A stretch of 64,000 nt of DNA from Cupriavidus sp. (GTDB lineage: Bacteria; Pseudomonadota; Gammaproteobacteria; Burkholderiales; Burkholderiaceae): assembly GCA_031180665.1 (NCBI GenBank), contig JAPSLP010000005.1, positions 62,001-126,000 on the forward strand, in the 5' to 3' direction. The first letter of the stretch is position 1, and each line of letters opens with the position of its first letter. Positions 1 to 8,708 of this stretch are shown here, one piece after another. Both the position numbers and the translations under genes were made by a program. The notes beneath the pieces were generated by a model, which was given only the letters and a program-made list of their open reading frames with translations, ran no database searches and had not been told where the DNA came from.

Positions 1-338
1 GTCCAGCGATGGAAGTCCAGCGGCACGCCCGGGCCGCTCACTGACGGCAGCGCGGCGTCTCGCCCCGGGCCGCCCGCCAGCCAGTGCGCCACCAGGCCGC
101 GCGCGTCGAATTCATGCTGGATCGGCCAGTAGAACCCCAGGCAACGCACCGGCAGCCAGTCGAGCAGCGCGGTCAGCTCGGCCTCGATGCGAGCGTCCAG
201 CTGCGCCCGCTGCGGCAGGGTGGCGCGGCGCTCCAGCAGCGCGGCGCGCAGCGCGCGGCGTTCGGCGGCGGGATCGTCGCACGGTGAGGACGTGGGCGAG
301 GGCGCGGGATCGAGCGGACCGGTCGGTGCGTTGGCCAT
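1..338 (-). CDS. 5-formyltetrahydrofolate cyclo-ligase, C-terminus off window
   Basis: The reverse strand from ATG 338-336 reads through the window edge, giving the first 112 codons. After an 18-residue Pro/Ala-rich start it has a run of basic helices (RRALRAALLERRATLPQRAQ) and then LGFYWPIQHEFDARGL and PGVPLDFHRW. These are typical of the N-terminal half of 5-FTHF cyclo-ligases, which convert 5-formyl-THF to methenyl-THF with ATP in the cytoplasm. The gene is divergent from the slt gene at 488, an arrangement common in Burkholderiales. The ATP-binding C-terminal half lies outside the window, so intactness cannot be judged. Confidence 0.85.
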   Translation of the reverse strand, partial: MANAPTGPLDPAPSPTSSPCDDPAAERRALRAALLERRATLPQRAQLDARIEAELTALLDWLPVRCLGFYWPIQHEFDARGLVAHWLAGGPGRDAALPSVSGPGVPLDFHRW

Positions 339-399
339 GAGCGGGAGAAATACGTGCCGAAGCGGGGTGTTAGTCCCGGATCGGCCGGTCAGAAGTGCG

Positions 400-408
400 T
401 GTGATAAT
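400..408 (+). promoter_or_regulatory. possible extended -10 promoter of slt
   Basis: TGT followed by GATAAT (403-408) forms an extended -10 element about 80 bp before the slt start. No good -35 is seen 17 bp upstream, as is usual for extended -10 promoters. This is inferred from consensus only. Confidence 0.35.
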
Positions 409-487
409 GTCCGCGGACTATTGGTTTTCAAGCGGTCCGGCAGCCACATGGAAGGCCGGCCGGGCCGCCACAACAAGGAAAGACAGG

Positions 488-2455
488 ATGCGCAAGGGAG
501 TATATCGGCAGCGTGCGGGGCAGTTCGCATTGACCGCGATCGCCACCGCATTGAGCTGGACGCTGCTGGCAACGCCGGCCGCCGCGCAGAAGCGCACGGT
601 ATCGAACGGCCAGGGCGCCGCCTCGACCATGATCCCGAGCAATCCGGACGACGCCTTCAAGGCGCTGCGCGATGCCGCCCGCAAGAACGATGTGGCGCGC
701 GCCTATGCGATCTCGGCCACGCTGGTCGACTACCCGGTGCCGTCGTACGTCGAATACTTCCGCATCAAGCCGCAGCTGTTCGACGCCAACGGCCTGGCGC
801 GCATCGACGCGCCCGACGACGAGGTGCGCACCTTCCTGCAGCGCTACCAGGGCGAGGCGATCGCCGACCGCATGCGCAACGACTGGTTGCTGGTGCTCGG
901 CAAGCGGCGCGACTGGGCCAACTTCGACGCGCAGTATCCGCAGTTCGTGCTGAAGGACGACACCCAGGTCGAGTGCTATGCGCTGCTGTCGCGCGCGCTG
1001 AAGGGCCAGAACGTCGCCACCGAGGCGCGCGCGCTGCTGACCGAGCCGAAGAACTATGGCGAGGGTTGCGTCGACCTGATCGGCTATCTGTACCAGAGCC
1101 GGCAGATCACCCGCTCGGACGTCGCCTTCCAGGCCCGCACGGCGCTGGAGCAGAACTACACCACGCTGGCCGGGCGCATCGCCGCCACCGTGCCCGATGG
1201 CGCGGTCGACGGCGATACGCTGGCGACGGTGGTCAAGATGGCGCGCAACGACCCGGCGCAGGCCGCCGCCTACCTGAGCGCCAGCTCCGGCAGCCTGTCG
1301 CGCGACGAGCAGGGCGCTGGCTGGGGCGTGGTCGGCCAGTTCGCCGCCAAGAAGCTGCTGCCCGATGCGGCCGGCTACTTCCGGCGCCAGATCGAGCTGG
1401 GCGGCAACCAGTGGCTCTCGACCGAGACGCAGGAGTGGCGCGTGCGCGCGGCCCTGCGCCAGGGCGACTGGAAGCTCGTGCGCCTGGCGATCGAGTCGAT
1501 GCGCCCCGAATTGCGCACCAAGGATCCGGCCTGGACCTACTGGCTGGGCCGCGCGCTGGCCGAAACGGGCCGCAACGACGAGGCCCGCCAGCAGTACCAG
1601 GCCATCGCCGGCGGCTTCCATTTCTATGGCCAGCTGGCCAGCGAGGAACTGGGCCAGCGCATCACGCTGCCGGCGCGTACCCAGGTCAGCGATGCCGAGG
1701 CCATGGCGATGCGCACGCGCCCCGGCTTCCAGCGCGCCAAGGCGTTCTACGACATGGACCTGCGCTTCGAGGGCAACCGCGAGTGGAACTGGGAGCTGCG
1801 CGGCATGAGCGACCGCGAGCTGCTGGCCGCGGCCGAGTACGCGCGCCGCATCTCGCTGCTGGACCGCACCGTCAATACCGCCGACCGCACCCAGGCACAG
1901 CATGACTTCTCGCTGCGCTTCCTGATGCCGTTCCGCGACATCATGCAGCGCGCCACCGACGAGGCCGGGCTGGACATGGCGTGGGCCTACGGCATCATCC
2001 GGCAGGAGTCGCGCTTCATCATGAACGCGCGCTCGTCGGCCGGCGCGCACGGCCTGATGCAGGTGATGCCGGCCACCGCCAAGTACGTGGCCCGCAAGAT
2101 CGGCATGACGGACTTCACGCCGTCGATGATGAGCGATCCGAACGTCAACATCCTGCTGGGCACCAGCTACATGAGCATGGTGCTGACCGACCTGGACAGC
2201 TCGCAGACGCTGGCCTCGGCCGCCTACAACGCCGGCCCGGGCCGTCCCAAGAGCTGGCGCACCAGCCTGTCGCGGCCGGTGGAGGGCGCGATCTTCGCCG
2301 AGACCATTCCGTTCACCGAGACGCGGACCTACGTCAAGAACGTGCTCTCCAACGCCACGTACTATGCTGCATTGATGCACGGACATCCGCAGTCGCTGAA
2401 GGCGCGGCTGGGCACCGTGGTGCCGTCGCAGGTGACCACCACCAGCCTGCCTTGA
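488..2455 (+). CDS. slt: soluble-type lytic murein transglycosylase (GH23, family 1A)
   Basis: A 655-aa periplasmic enzyme that cleaves the MurNAc-GlcNAc bond of peptidoglycan to give 1,6-anhydro ends. Start ATG 488 was chosen over upstream in-frame codons because AAGGA lies 8-12 nt before it and a signal peptide follows at once (basic start, hydrophobic core, AAA-Q near residue 34). The long helical superhelix (about residues 40-480) is followed by the SLT domain. The catalytic Glu is about residue 507 in IIRQESRF, followed by SSAGAHGLMQVMPATA and AYNAGPGRP. The length matches the Slt70 group. It is divergent from the folate gene and followed after 154 bp by the epimerase gene. Confidence 0.93.
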   Translation: MRKGVYRQRAGQFALTAIATALSWTLLATPAAAQKRTVSNGQGAASTMIPSNPDDAFKALRDAARKNDVARAYAISATLVDYPVPSYVEYFRIKPQLFDANGLARIDAPDDEVRTFLQRYQGEAIADRMRNDWLLVLGKRRDWANFDAQYPQFVLKDDTQVECYALLSRALKGQNVATEARALLTEPKNYGEGCVDLIGYLYQSRQITRSDVAFQARTALEQNYTTLAGRIAATVPDGAVDGDTLATVVKMARNDPAQAAAYLSASSGSLSRDEQGAGWGVVGQFAAKKLLPDAAGYFRRQIELGGNQWLSTETQEWRVRAALRQGDWKLVRLAIESMRPELRTKDPAWTYWLGRALAETGRNDEARQQYQAIAGGFHFYGQLASEELGQRITLPARTQVSDAEAMAMRTRPGFQRAKAFYDMDLRFEGNREWNWELRGMSDRELLAAAEYARRISLLDRTVNTADRTQAQHDFSLRFLMPFRDIMQRATDEAGLDMAWAYGIIRQESRFIMNARSSAGAHGLMQVMPATAKYVARKIGMTDFTPSMMSDPNVNILLGTSYMSMVLTDLDSSQTLASAAYNAGPGRPKSWRTSLSRPVEGAIFAETIPFTETRTYVKNVLSNATYYAALMHGHPQSLKARLGTVVPSQVTTTSLP

Positions 2456-2609
2456 TGGCGCCCTGATGGTGCCATGATGGTCGCGCTCGCGCGCGATGTC
2501 CGCCGCGCCGTGTTCGGGCTGAATCGAAAGCAGGCCGGACGCAGGTCGAACGCTGGGTCGAAACCCGCCGCGGCAGCCGTGCCGCGGCCACCGTGCCACG
2601 GAGGACATC

Positions 2610-3632
2610 ATGCTGACGAGCAATGTACTGGTGATCGGCGGTTCCGGCTTTATCGGCAGTCATCTGGTCGCGCGCCTGTCGGGCGTGGCCAACCACAGCA
2701 ACGCGCCGCTCGAACACGCGACGGTGGTCATCCCGCCGATGGACCCCGAGCGGATCGTGGTGGCGACGCGCAACGAGGACAATGCGCGCGATCTGCTGGC
2801 GCTGCCCCGGGTCGAGGTCGTGGTGCTCGATGTCGCCGACGAGGCGGCGCTCGACAGCGCGATCGGTTCGCTGGGCATCGAGGGCATCGTCGTCAATCTG
2901 GTCGGCGTGCTGCACGGCGGGCGCGGCGATCCATATGGCCCCGCATTTGCCGCGGCGCATGTCGAACTGCCGCGCCGGCTGATCGAATCGATGCGACGCA
3001 CCGGCGTTCGCCGGCTGCTGCATATGAGCGCGCTCGGCGCCGACAGCGCCGGCCCGTCGATGTATCTGCGCAGCAAGGGCGACGGCGAGCGCGCGGTGCG
3101 CGAGAGCGGGCTGGACTGGACGGTCTTCCGTCCATCGGTGGTGTTCGGCCCCGACGACCATTTCCTCAATCTGTTCGCCAGCATGCAGCGGCTCGCGCCG
3201 GTGGTGCCGCTGGCCTGCGCGCAGGCGCGCTTCCAGCCGGTCTACGTGCAGGACGTCGCGCAGGCGATGGTCAATGCGATGGCGAACCCGGCCACCATCG
3301 GCCGCTGTTACGAGCTCGGCGGCCCGCAGGTGTATACGCTCGAGGAGCTGGTGCGCTTCGCGGGCGAGGCGTCCGGCCATCCGCGCCCGGTGCTGGCGCT
3401 GCCCGACGCGCTGGCGCGCCTGCAGGCGGCCGTGCTGGAACATATGCCGGGCGGCCCGGTGATGTCACGCGACAACCTCGATTCGATGCGGTTGGACAAT
3501 GTATTGAGCGGCCCCATGGCGCCGGAGCTGGGCGTGCATCCGACCAGCCTGGAGGCGGTGATGACCGAGGCGCTGTCGGGCGGCAGGCAGACGCGGCTGG
3601 AGGCGCAGCGCTCGAGCGTGCATCGGCGGTGA
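2610..3632 (+). CDS. complex I NDUFA9-type NAD(P)-binding epimerase-like protein
   Basis: A 340-aa extended SDR of the NmrA/NDUFA9 type. The Rossmann dinucleotide motif is at the very start (GGSGFIGSHL, residues 10-19), followed by LHMSALGA and a region rich in conserved Gly/Pro (GLDWTVFRPSVVFGPDDHFL). The YxxxK catalytic pair is replaced by a MYLRSKGDGE segment, as in the NDUFA9 group, which suggests NAD(P)H binding in quinone or respiratory assembly rather than sugar epimerisation. A strong Shine-Dalgarno (GGAGGA, spacing about 6) fixes the start. It sits between slt and a GST, as in related Burkholderiales. The substrate is unknown. Confidence 0.85.
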   Translation: MLTSNVLVIGGSGFIGSHLVARLSGVANHSNAPLEHATVVIPPMDPERIVVATRNEDNARDLLALPRVEVVVLDVADEAALDSAIGSLGIEGIVVNLVGVLHGGRGDPYGPAFAAAHVELPRRLIESMRRTGVRRLLHMSALGADSAGPSMYLRSKGDGERAVRESGLDWTVFRPSVVFGPDDHFLNLFASMQRLAPVVPLACAQARFQPVYVQDVAQAMVNAMANPATIGRCYELGGPQVYTLEELVRFAGEASGHPRPVLALPDALARLQAAVLEHMPGGPVMSRDNLDSMRLDNVLSGPMAPELGVHPTSLEAVMTEALSGGRQTRLEAQRSSVHRR

Positions 3633-3671
3633 GGGCGCGGATTGCGATGGCGGTCAATTCGAGGTTCGCTG

Positions 3672-3779
3672 CCCTCTCCCCCGGCCCTCTCCCGCAAGCG
3701 GGAGAGGGGAGAAGACCATAGCGGTGGAGAGGGCCAATGGTGTTCTCCCTGTCCCGCTTGCGGGCGGGGGCCGGGGAGA
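3672..3779. repeat. REP-like dispersed palindromic element, copy 1
   Basis: Two palindromes lie back to back: 3685-3708 is CCCTCTCCCGC-AA-GCGGGAGAGGG, and 3743-3779 is a decayed version (TCTCCCTGTCCCGCTTGCGGG). The same design recurs at 48440-48572 and 55319-55435. It sits just after the epimerase stop, in a 334-bp gap. It probably acts as an mRNA 3'-end or nucleoid structure, as REP elements do. Confidence 0.8.
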
Positions 3780-3840
3780 AGGCAGCAGCGTCTCAATTGC
3801 TATGTGACCCATATTGACACCGCTTGCGAGCCCAATTCGT

Positions 3841-3870
3841 TTGTCCCGGCGCGAAGCCGCTCGCTACAAT
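3841..3870 (+). promoter_or_regulatory. possible sigma-70 promoter for the GST gene
   Basis: TTGTCC (3841-3846), an 18-bp spacer and TACAAT (3865-3870) lie about 97 bp before the GST start. TTGACA at 3814-3819 is a second, unpaired -35-like sequence. This is a consensus match only. Confidence 0.35.
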
Positions 3871-3966
3871 GTTCGGCCTGAAGCGCAGTGTGGCGCGCCG
3901 TGCCGTCATCCCGGCATGCCACTGACCCGTGCGCGCCTCGCTCTCTCCCTCTCGAAGGACCCGCAA

Positions 3967-4656
3967 ATGAAGCTCGTCATCGGCAACAAGAACTATTCCT
4001 CCTGGTCGTTGCGTCCCTGGCTGGTGATGGCGCATGCCGGCATTCCGTTCGAGGAAGTGCCGGTGCGCCTGTTCACGCCGGGCTTCGCCGAGGAGATCGG
4101 ACGCTATGCGCCGGCCAACAAGGTGCCGGCGTTGATCGACGGCGATATCGTGGTCTGGGACTCGCTGGCCGTCGTCGAATACCTGGCCGAGCGCTTCCCC
4201 GACAAGCAGCTGTGGCCGCAGGACCCGGCCGCGCGCGCCTTTGCGCGTTCGATCTGCGCCGAGATGCATGCGGGCTTCGGCAACCTGCGCAGCCAGATGC
4301 CGATGAACCTGAGCGCGATGCTGCCCGGCATGGGCTGGAACATCGCGGTGCAGCGCGACATCGACCGCATCGTGCAATTGTGGCAGCAGGCGCGCGAGCG
4401 CTTCGGCAAGGGCGGCCCGTTCCTGTTCGGCGCGTTCTCGATCGCCGACGCCTACTATGCGCCGGTGGTGTGCCGCTTCGCGACCTACGGCGTCCACCTG
4501 CCGGAACACGCCAAGGCCTATGCCGACCTGGTGCTGGAACTGCCGGCGCTTCAGCGCTGGATCGCGGCGGCGCGCGAGGAGCGCGATTTCCTCGCGCCGG
4601 ACGAGCCGTATCGCCTCGCCCCGGATCGCGACGATGCGGTCGTGATCCAACACTGA
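3967..4656 (+). CDS. glutathione S-transferase family protein
   Basis: A 229-aa cytosolic GST. The thioredoxin-fold N-terminus carries NKNYSSWSLRPWLVM (residues 8-22), with a Ser/Cys-type active-site region, then NKVPALIDGD and the glutathione-binding DSLAVVEYLAERFP. The all-helical C-terminal half has FGAFSIADAYYAP, the N-capping box of GSTs. Start 3967 gives the canonical first strand (MKLVIGNK); the reading frame is open further upstream but has no GST character. The physiological substrate cannot be read from the sequence. The gene is followed by cca after 27 bp and may be cotranscribed with it. Confidence 0.9.
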   Translation: MKLVIGNKNYSSWSLRPWLVMAHAGIPFEEVPVRLFTPGFAEEIGRYAPANKVPALIDGDIVVWDSLAVVEYLAERFPDKQLWPQDPAARAFARSICAEMHAGFGNLRSQMPMNLSAMLPGMGWNIAVQRDIDRIVQLWQQARERFGKGGPFLFGAFSIADAYYAPVVCRFATYGVHLPEHAKAYADLVLELPALQRWIAAAREERDFLAPDEPYRLAPDRDDAVVIQH

Positions 4657-4683
4657 AGGCGCAGGGCCCACGAAGGACGCTTC

Positions 4684-5928
4684 ATGCAGATCTACGCCGT
4701 CGGCGGCGCCATCCGCGACCAGCTGCTGGGCACGCCCAGCCAGGACCGCGACTACGTGGTCGTCGGCGCGACCCCGGCGCAGATGGAGGCGGCCGGCTTC
4801 AAGCCGGTCGGCAAGGACTTCCCGGTCTTCCTGCATCCGCGCACCCGCGAGGAGTACGCGCTGGCGCGCACCGAACGCAAGACCGCGGCCGGGTACAAGG
4901 GCTTCGCCTTCTACTGCTCGCCCGATGTCACGCTGGAGGACGACCTGATCCGGCGCGACCTGACCATCAATGCGATGGCGCAGGCGGTGGACGGGCAGGG
5001 GCAGTTGGTCGGCCCGGTGATCGATCCGCATGGCGGCCAGCGCGACCTGGCCGCCAGGGTGTTCCGCCACGTGTCGCCGGCCTTCGCCGAGGACCCGGTC
5101 CGCATCCTGCGGCTGGCGCGCTTCGCCGCGCGCCTGCCCGAGTTCACCGTCGCGCCCGAGACGCTGGCGCTGATGCGGTCGATGGTGGACAGCGGCGAGG
5201 TCGATGCACTGGTGGCCGAACGGGTCTGGCAGGAGCTCGCGCGCGGGCTGATGGAAGCGCGCCCGTCGCGGATGTTCGAGGTCCTGCGCGAGTGCGGCGC
5301 GCTGGCGCGCATGATGCCGGAGCTCGACCGGTTGTGGGGCGTGCCGCAGCGCGCCGAGTATCACCCGGAGGTCGATACCGGCGTCCACGTGATGATGGTG
5401 GTCGATACCGCCGCCGCGATGCAGGCACCGCTGACGGTGCGCTTCGCCGCGCTGGTCCATGACCTGGGCAAGGGCACCACCCCCGCCGACGTGCTGCCGC
5501 GCCATATCGGCCACGAGCAGCGCAGCGTGGCGCTGCTCGAAGCGGTCTGCAAGCGGCTGCGCGTGCCGACCGATTGCCGCGACCTCGCAGTGCTGGTCGC
5601 CCGCGAGCACGGCAATATCCATCGTTCCGGGGAATTCGGCGCCGCGGCCGTGACGCGGCTGCTCGAGCGCTGCGACGCGCTGCGCAAGCCCGAGCGCTTC
5701 GCGCAGGCGCTGCAGGCCTGCGAGGCCGACGCGCGAGGCAGGCTCGGCTTCGAGCAGCGCGACTATCCGCAATCGGCGCGCCTGCTCGCCGCGCGCGAGG
5801 CCGCCGCCAGCGTCGATGCCGGCGCGATCGCGCGCGAATGCGCGGGGCAGGTCGACCAGATCCGCGAGAGGGTGTACCAGGCACGGGTCGCGGCGGTGGC
5901 AGGCGTGCTGGAGCCGGCGGGCGGCTAG
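4684..5928 (+). CDS. cca: multifunctional CCA protein (tRNA nucleotidyltransferase with HD domain)
   Basis: A 414-aa class II CCA-adding enzyme that builds or repairs the 3'-CCA of tRNAs from CTP and ATP. The Pol-beta-type head is at the N-terminus: [10 protein letters not shown] (7-16), metal ligands D21 and D23 in DRDYVVVG, and [12 protein letters not shown]-terminal HD domain is recognisable ([11 protein letters not shown] around residue 258, then HIGHEQRS). In the E. coli-type protein this domain has phosphohydrolase activity. The length equals the proteobacterial multifunctional form (about 410 aa). It lies in the conserved slt-GST-cca order. Confidence 0.96.
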   Translation: MQIYAVGGAIRDQLLGTPSQDRDYVVVGATPAQMEAAGFKPVGKDFPVFLHPRTREEYALARTERKTAAGYKGFAFYCSPDVTLEDDLIRRDLTINAMAQAVDGQGQLVGPVIDPHGGQRDLAARVFRHVSPAFAEDPVRILRLARFAARLPEFTVAPETLALMRSMVDSGEVDALVAERVWQELARGLMEARPSRMFEVLRECGALARMMPELDRLWGVPQRAEYHPEVDTGVHVMMVVDTAAAMQAPLTVRFAALVHDLGKGTTPADVLPRHIGHEQRSVALLEAVCKRLRVPTDCRDLAVLVAREHGNIHRSGEFGAAAVTRLLERCDALRKPERFAQALQACEADARGRLGFEQRDYPQSARLLAAREAAASVDAGAIARECAGQVDQIRERVYQARVAAVAGVLEPAGG

Positions 5929-6175
5929 CGCGCGCCGATCGCCGCAGGCCGCCGGGCAAGCCGGGCCGCGGCAGCAAGCGGGCGCCGCAAATCGAAAGAG
6001 ACGATGGCGCGGGGCCAACACAATGGCGCCTCGCTCGAATGCGCGGTCTTCCAGCCCGCCATGGTATTCGAGCCCGTCGCCGCCGACGCCTGCCCCGAGC
6101 GATCCCTTCATCAAGATGGTGCCGATCCGGCACGGCAGCCTAGCGTCGGCATTGTCCTCTCCAGGGTCATACGCC

Positions 6176-8404
6176 ATGCCAGATCCCATCGCTGCGCATT
6201 TCCCCGCCTGTTCGATGTCGGCGGCATCGAACGAATCCCGTGCCCCGGCCACCGCCAATGCCGATGCCCTCCCCGATACCGCTGCCGATGCGGAGCCCGA
6301 CACGGGCTGGCATCGACTTCCCGCAGAGCTGGTTGCCCATGTCGGCAGCTTCCTGCCTTGGCAGGCCATCGATGCACTGCGCCTGACCCACAAGCGGACG
6401 CACCAGGCGCTGGCAACGTGTACCGTGACGGCGCGCATCGGCTGGCGCATCGCGTGCGTGTCGAGCCTGACGATGCTCCGGTGCGCCTTGGCAGAGCTGC
6501 AGCACCCACTGCTCTCCGATGCCAAGCGGGCGGATGCGCTGTGCGAGCTGGCGGGGTGCCTGCCGAGGCTGGATGGCGGCACGGTCGCAGCAGCGCGCGA
6601 TGTCCTGCTCGAAGCGATCGCCCGGCTTCCCGTCACGCTGCGGGCCCGGCCCGTGGTGAGCGTCATGCAGGGCCTCGATCGCTGCCAGGAAGCGGCTTGC
6701 GATGATCGCGGCGCCGTGCCGCTGCTACTGGCGGTGGAGGACCTGCCGCCCGCGCAGCGCGCCAAGCCGCTGATCGCCTGCCTGCGGATCGCATCGCTGA
6801 CGCGGCGCGCCATGCCGGATCCGGCCGAATGGATCGATGAGGCGCTGCACCTGCCCTTGCCGGATCGCGGTGCCGTGCTGGCGCAGATACTGCGGCGCTT
6901 CCCCTTCGCGCGTGCAACGCGCACCGACGAGCGCGTGCAGCAGTTCATGCAGGCCTGCGCGCAACTGCGGATGCCAGACGGCGCGCCCTCATCGAACGAG
7001 CAGGCCGTCCTGCTGGCCGCGATCGCGCAGACCCTGGACCACCAATGGGAAGCGGGTCACGTCGACGACGATCCGGCGGCGCACGGCCTGTGGTGCGATC
7101 TGCTCGATGCTGCCTGGCCATTGCCATCCGGCCCCGCGCTCGACGTGATGGTCGCCCTGGCCGGACCCGGGGCGCAGCGGCACAGCGACAGCGCCGCGCA
7201 GCGCTGGCCAATGCTGTGGGGCGCGGGCCAGCGTTTTGCCGCCGATCCGGCGCAGTGGGCGCGCTGGCTGGCGGCGCTGGCGGCCCATCATGGATGGGTG
7301 GAGCCGCAGGATGCCTGGGACCGCCTGTTCGACGCGGCACGGACACTGCCACCGCGCGAGCAGGGGCCGGTGCTGGCCATGCTGGCGCGTGGGATCGCGG
7401 CGCCGGCCAATGTGGCCGATCGCGAGGCGCGCTGGCATGCGCTTTACGAGCGGGCCGTCGTGGTACCGGCGGCGTCGCGGGCCGAGCCGCTGGCGGAACT
7501 GGCCGATGCCTTGCGGACCGACGGGGCCGGCATGGAGGACGCGCGCTGGCAGCGCCTGCTCGACGCGTTGCCCGCGCTTGCGGCGGCGTCGCAGGTCAAG
7601 GTCTTGCTGGCCTGCATCGAAACCGGCAACGTGGAACGGTTCTGGTTGCCGTGCCACCGGATCATCATGACCCGCTTGTCGATGGAGGAGCGGGCCCCGG
7701 CACTGACCCGTCTCGCCGATTGGACTGCCCAACTTCCTCCCCATGCGCATCGGGCCCGGGCGTGGCGGGAAATCGCCCAGTCGGTGGCGGCCTTGCTGCC
7801 GTGGCAGCGGCATGCGCCGTGGCTGATGCTGTTGCGGCGAGTCAACCGCGTGTTCGAGTTCGACTGGGAAGGGCGGCGACGCGCGTGGGACACGCTCGCC
7901 GACTTGCTGGCCGGGCAGCCGCCCGCCGCCCGTCAGCAATGCCTGCTCGGTGCAGCCTGGAATGCCGACGCCGGACGATGCGAATGGATCCTGACACAGG
8001 GGCGGGACCTGCCGGCGGCGCTGCAGTCCCAGGTGCTGGCCCAGGTGGCGCGTTGCGCCGGCGCGCAGGGCCCCACGGCGTGGCATGCCGGCGAACGCGT
8101 GACGGCATGGATCGAGCTGGTGGACGCGGTACGGGAATTGCCGACGCACTATCGCGGGGCGCCGCTGCAACCGATGGCTCGCCTGCTTGCCGAACTGCCG
8201 CGCGACATCCGCCTTGCGGCGCGCTCGCACTTCGTTGCGCTGCTGCGCGGCGTGGCGCCCGACGATATACCGGCCGGGTTCCGGCCGATCGCTCCCTTTG
8301 CGGAATCGACGATGGTGCGCCGGGCATTGAAACGGCCGCGGTACCCGGTCGCCATGCGGGCCGCCCTGCCGAAGCGGGAGCGGATCGACGAAACCTGGCC
8401 TTGA
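6176..8404 (+). CDS. F-box-like protein with LP-type helical repeats (paralogue A)
   Basis: A 742-aa protein with no enzyme signature. After a disordered, Ala/Pro-rich leader of about 44 residues comes an F-box-like segment (residues 46-88: WHRLPAELVAHVGSFL, then LRLTHKRTHQAL), with the LP..L..I..FL pattern of eukaryotic F-boxes. The remainder (about 100-700) is a run of about a dozen irregular repeats of 35-50 residues. Their consensus is W-x2-L-x3-A-x2-LP-x3-R-x2-P-L-x2-LA, for example WDRLFDAARTLPPREQGPVL and AVVVPAASRAEPLAELADAL. Start 6176 has AGGG 8-10 nt upstream; longer in-frame starts lack a ribosome site. There is no signal peptide or membrane segment. The same architecture is encoded at 51448-53526. 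A secreted, host-directed adaptor is inferred only from the F-box; no secretion signal is proven. Confidence 0.75.
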   Translation: MPDPIAAHFPACSMSAASNESRAPATANADALPDTAADAEPDTGWHRLPAELVAHVGSFLPWQAIDALRLTHKRTHQALATCTVTARIGWRIACVSSLTMLRCALAELQHPLLSDAKRADALCELAGCLPRLDGGTVAAARDVLLEAIARLPVTLRARPVVSVMQGLDRCQEAACDDRGAVPLLLAVEDLPPAQRAKPLIACLRIASLTRRAMPDPAEWIDEALHLPLPDRGAVLAQILRRFPFARATRTDERVQQFMQACAQLRMPDGAPSSNEQAVLLAAIAQTLDHQWEAGHVDDDPAAHGLWCDLLDAAWPLPSGPALDVMVALAGPGAQRHSDSAAQRWPMLWGAGQRFAADPAQWARWLAALAAHHGWVEPQDAWDRLFDAARTLPPREQGPVLAMLARGIAAPANVADREARWHALYERAVVVPAASRAEPLAELADALRTDGAGMEDARWQRLLDALPALAAASQVKVLLACIETGNVERFWLPCHRIIMTRLSMEERAPALTRLADWTAQLPPHAHRARAWREIAQSVAALLPWQRHAPWLMLLRRVNRVFEFDWEGRRRAWDTLADLLAGQPPAARQQCLLGAAWNADAGRCEWILTQGRDLPAALQSQVLAQVARCAGAQGPTAWHAGERVTAWIELVDAVRELPTHYRGAPLQPMARLLAELPRDIRLAARSHFVALLRGVAPDDIPAGFRPIAPFAESTMVRRALKRPRYPVAMRAALPKRERIDETWP

Positions 8405-8499
8405 GCCGATTCAGGCAGGCACCATGCTGCGAAATATCGATGCTGACCGCATTACGCAGGCGTTCGTGCAGACCGGGCAGGCCGGGTGACACTTGCCCG

Positions 8500-8694
8500 C
8501 TATAGCAGCCGGCCGACTACCAGCGCGATCAGCGACAGCAACACCGTCGAGGCAAACGGCAGCACCCACTCGCGGCCGAACAGCCGGAAACGCACGTCGC
8601 CCGGCAGGCGGCCCAGGCCGATCTTTTGCAGCCACGGCAGCGCGGACGACAGGATGATCACGGAAAGGAAGATGGTCAGTGTCCAGCGCAGCAT
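8500..8694 (-). CDS. DUF2905 small inner-membrane protein
   Basis: A 64-aa protein with two hydrophobic helices (about residues 4-21 and 46-63) flanking a conserved loop LGRLPGDVRFRLFGREW, the signature of the DUF2905 family. The function is unknown. It lies 14 bp after the MidA-like methyltransferase gene on the same strand, so the two are probably cotranscribed. It converges with the F-box-like gene 95 bp away. Confidence 0.85.
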   Translation of the reverse strand: MLRWTLTIFLSVIILSSALPWLQKIGLGRLPGDVRFRLFGREWVLPFASTVLLSLIALVVGRLL

Positions 8695-8708
8695 GGGGCG
8701 TTCCGTGG

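Noticed and set aside
6023..6175. Longer N-terminus for F-box paralogue A.
   Set aside because: In-frame ATGs at about 6023 and 6116 have no ribosome site and add only low-complexity Ser/Pro sequence.
3793..6948. A 1051-codon minus-strand frame opposite the GST, cca and F-box genes.
   Set aside because: Low-complexity Ala/Arg/Gly wording with no family motif. The plus strand carries recognisable genes throughout.
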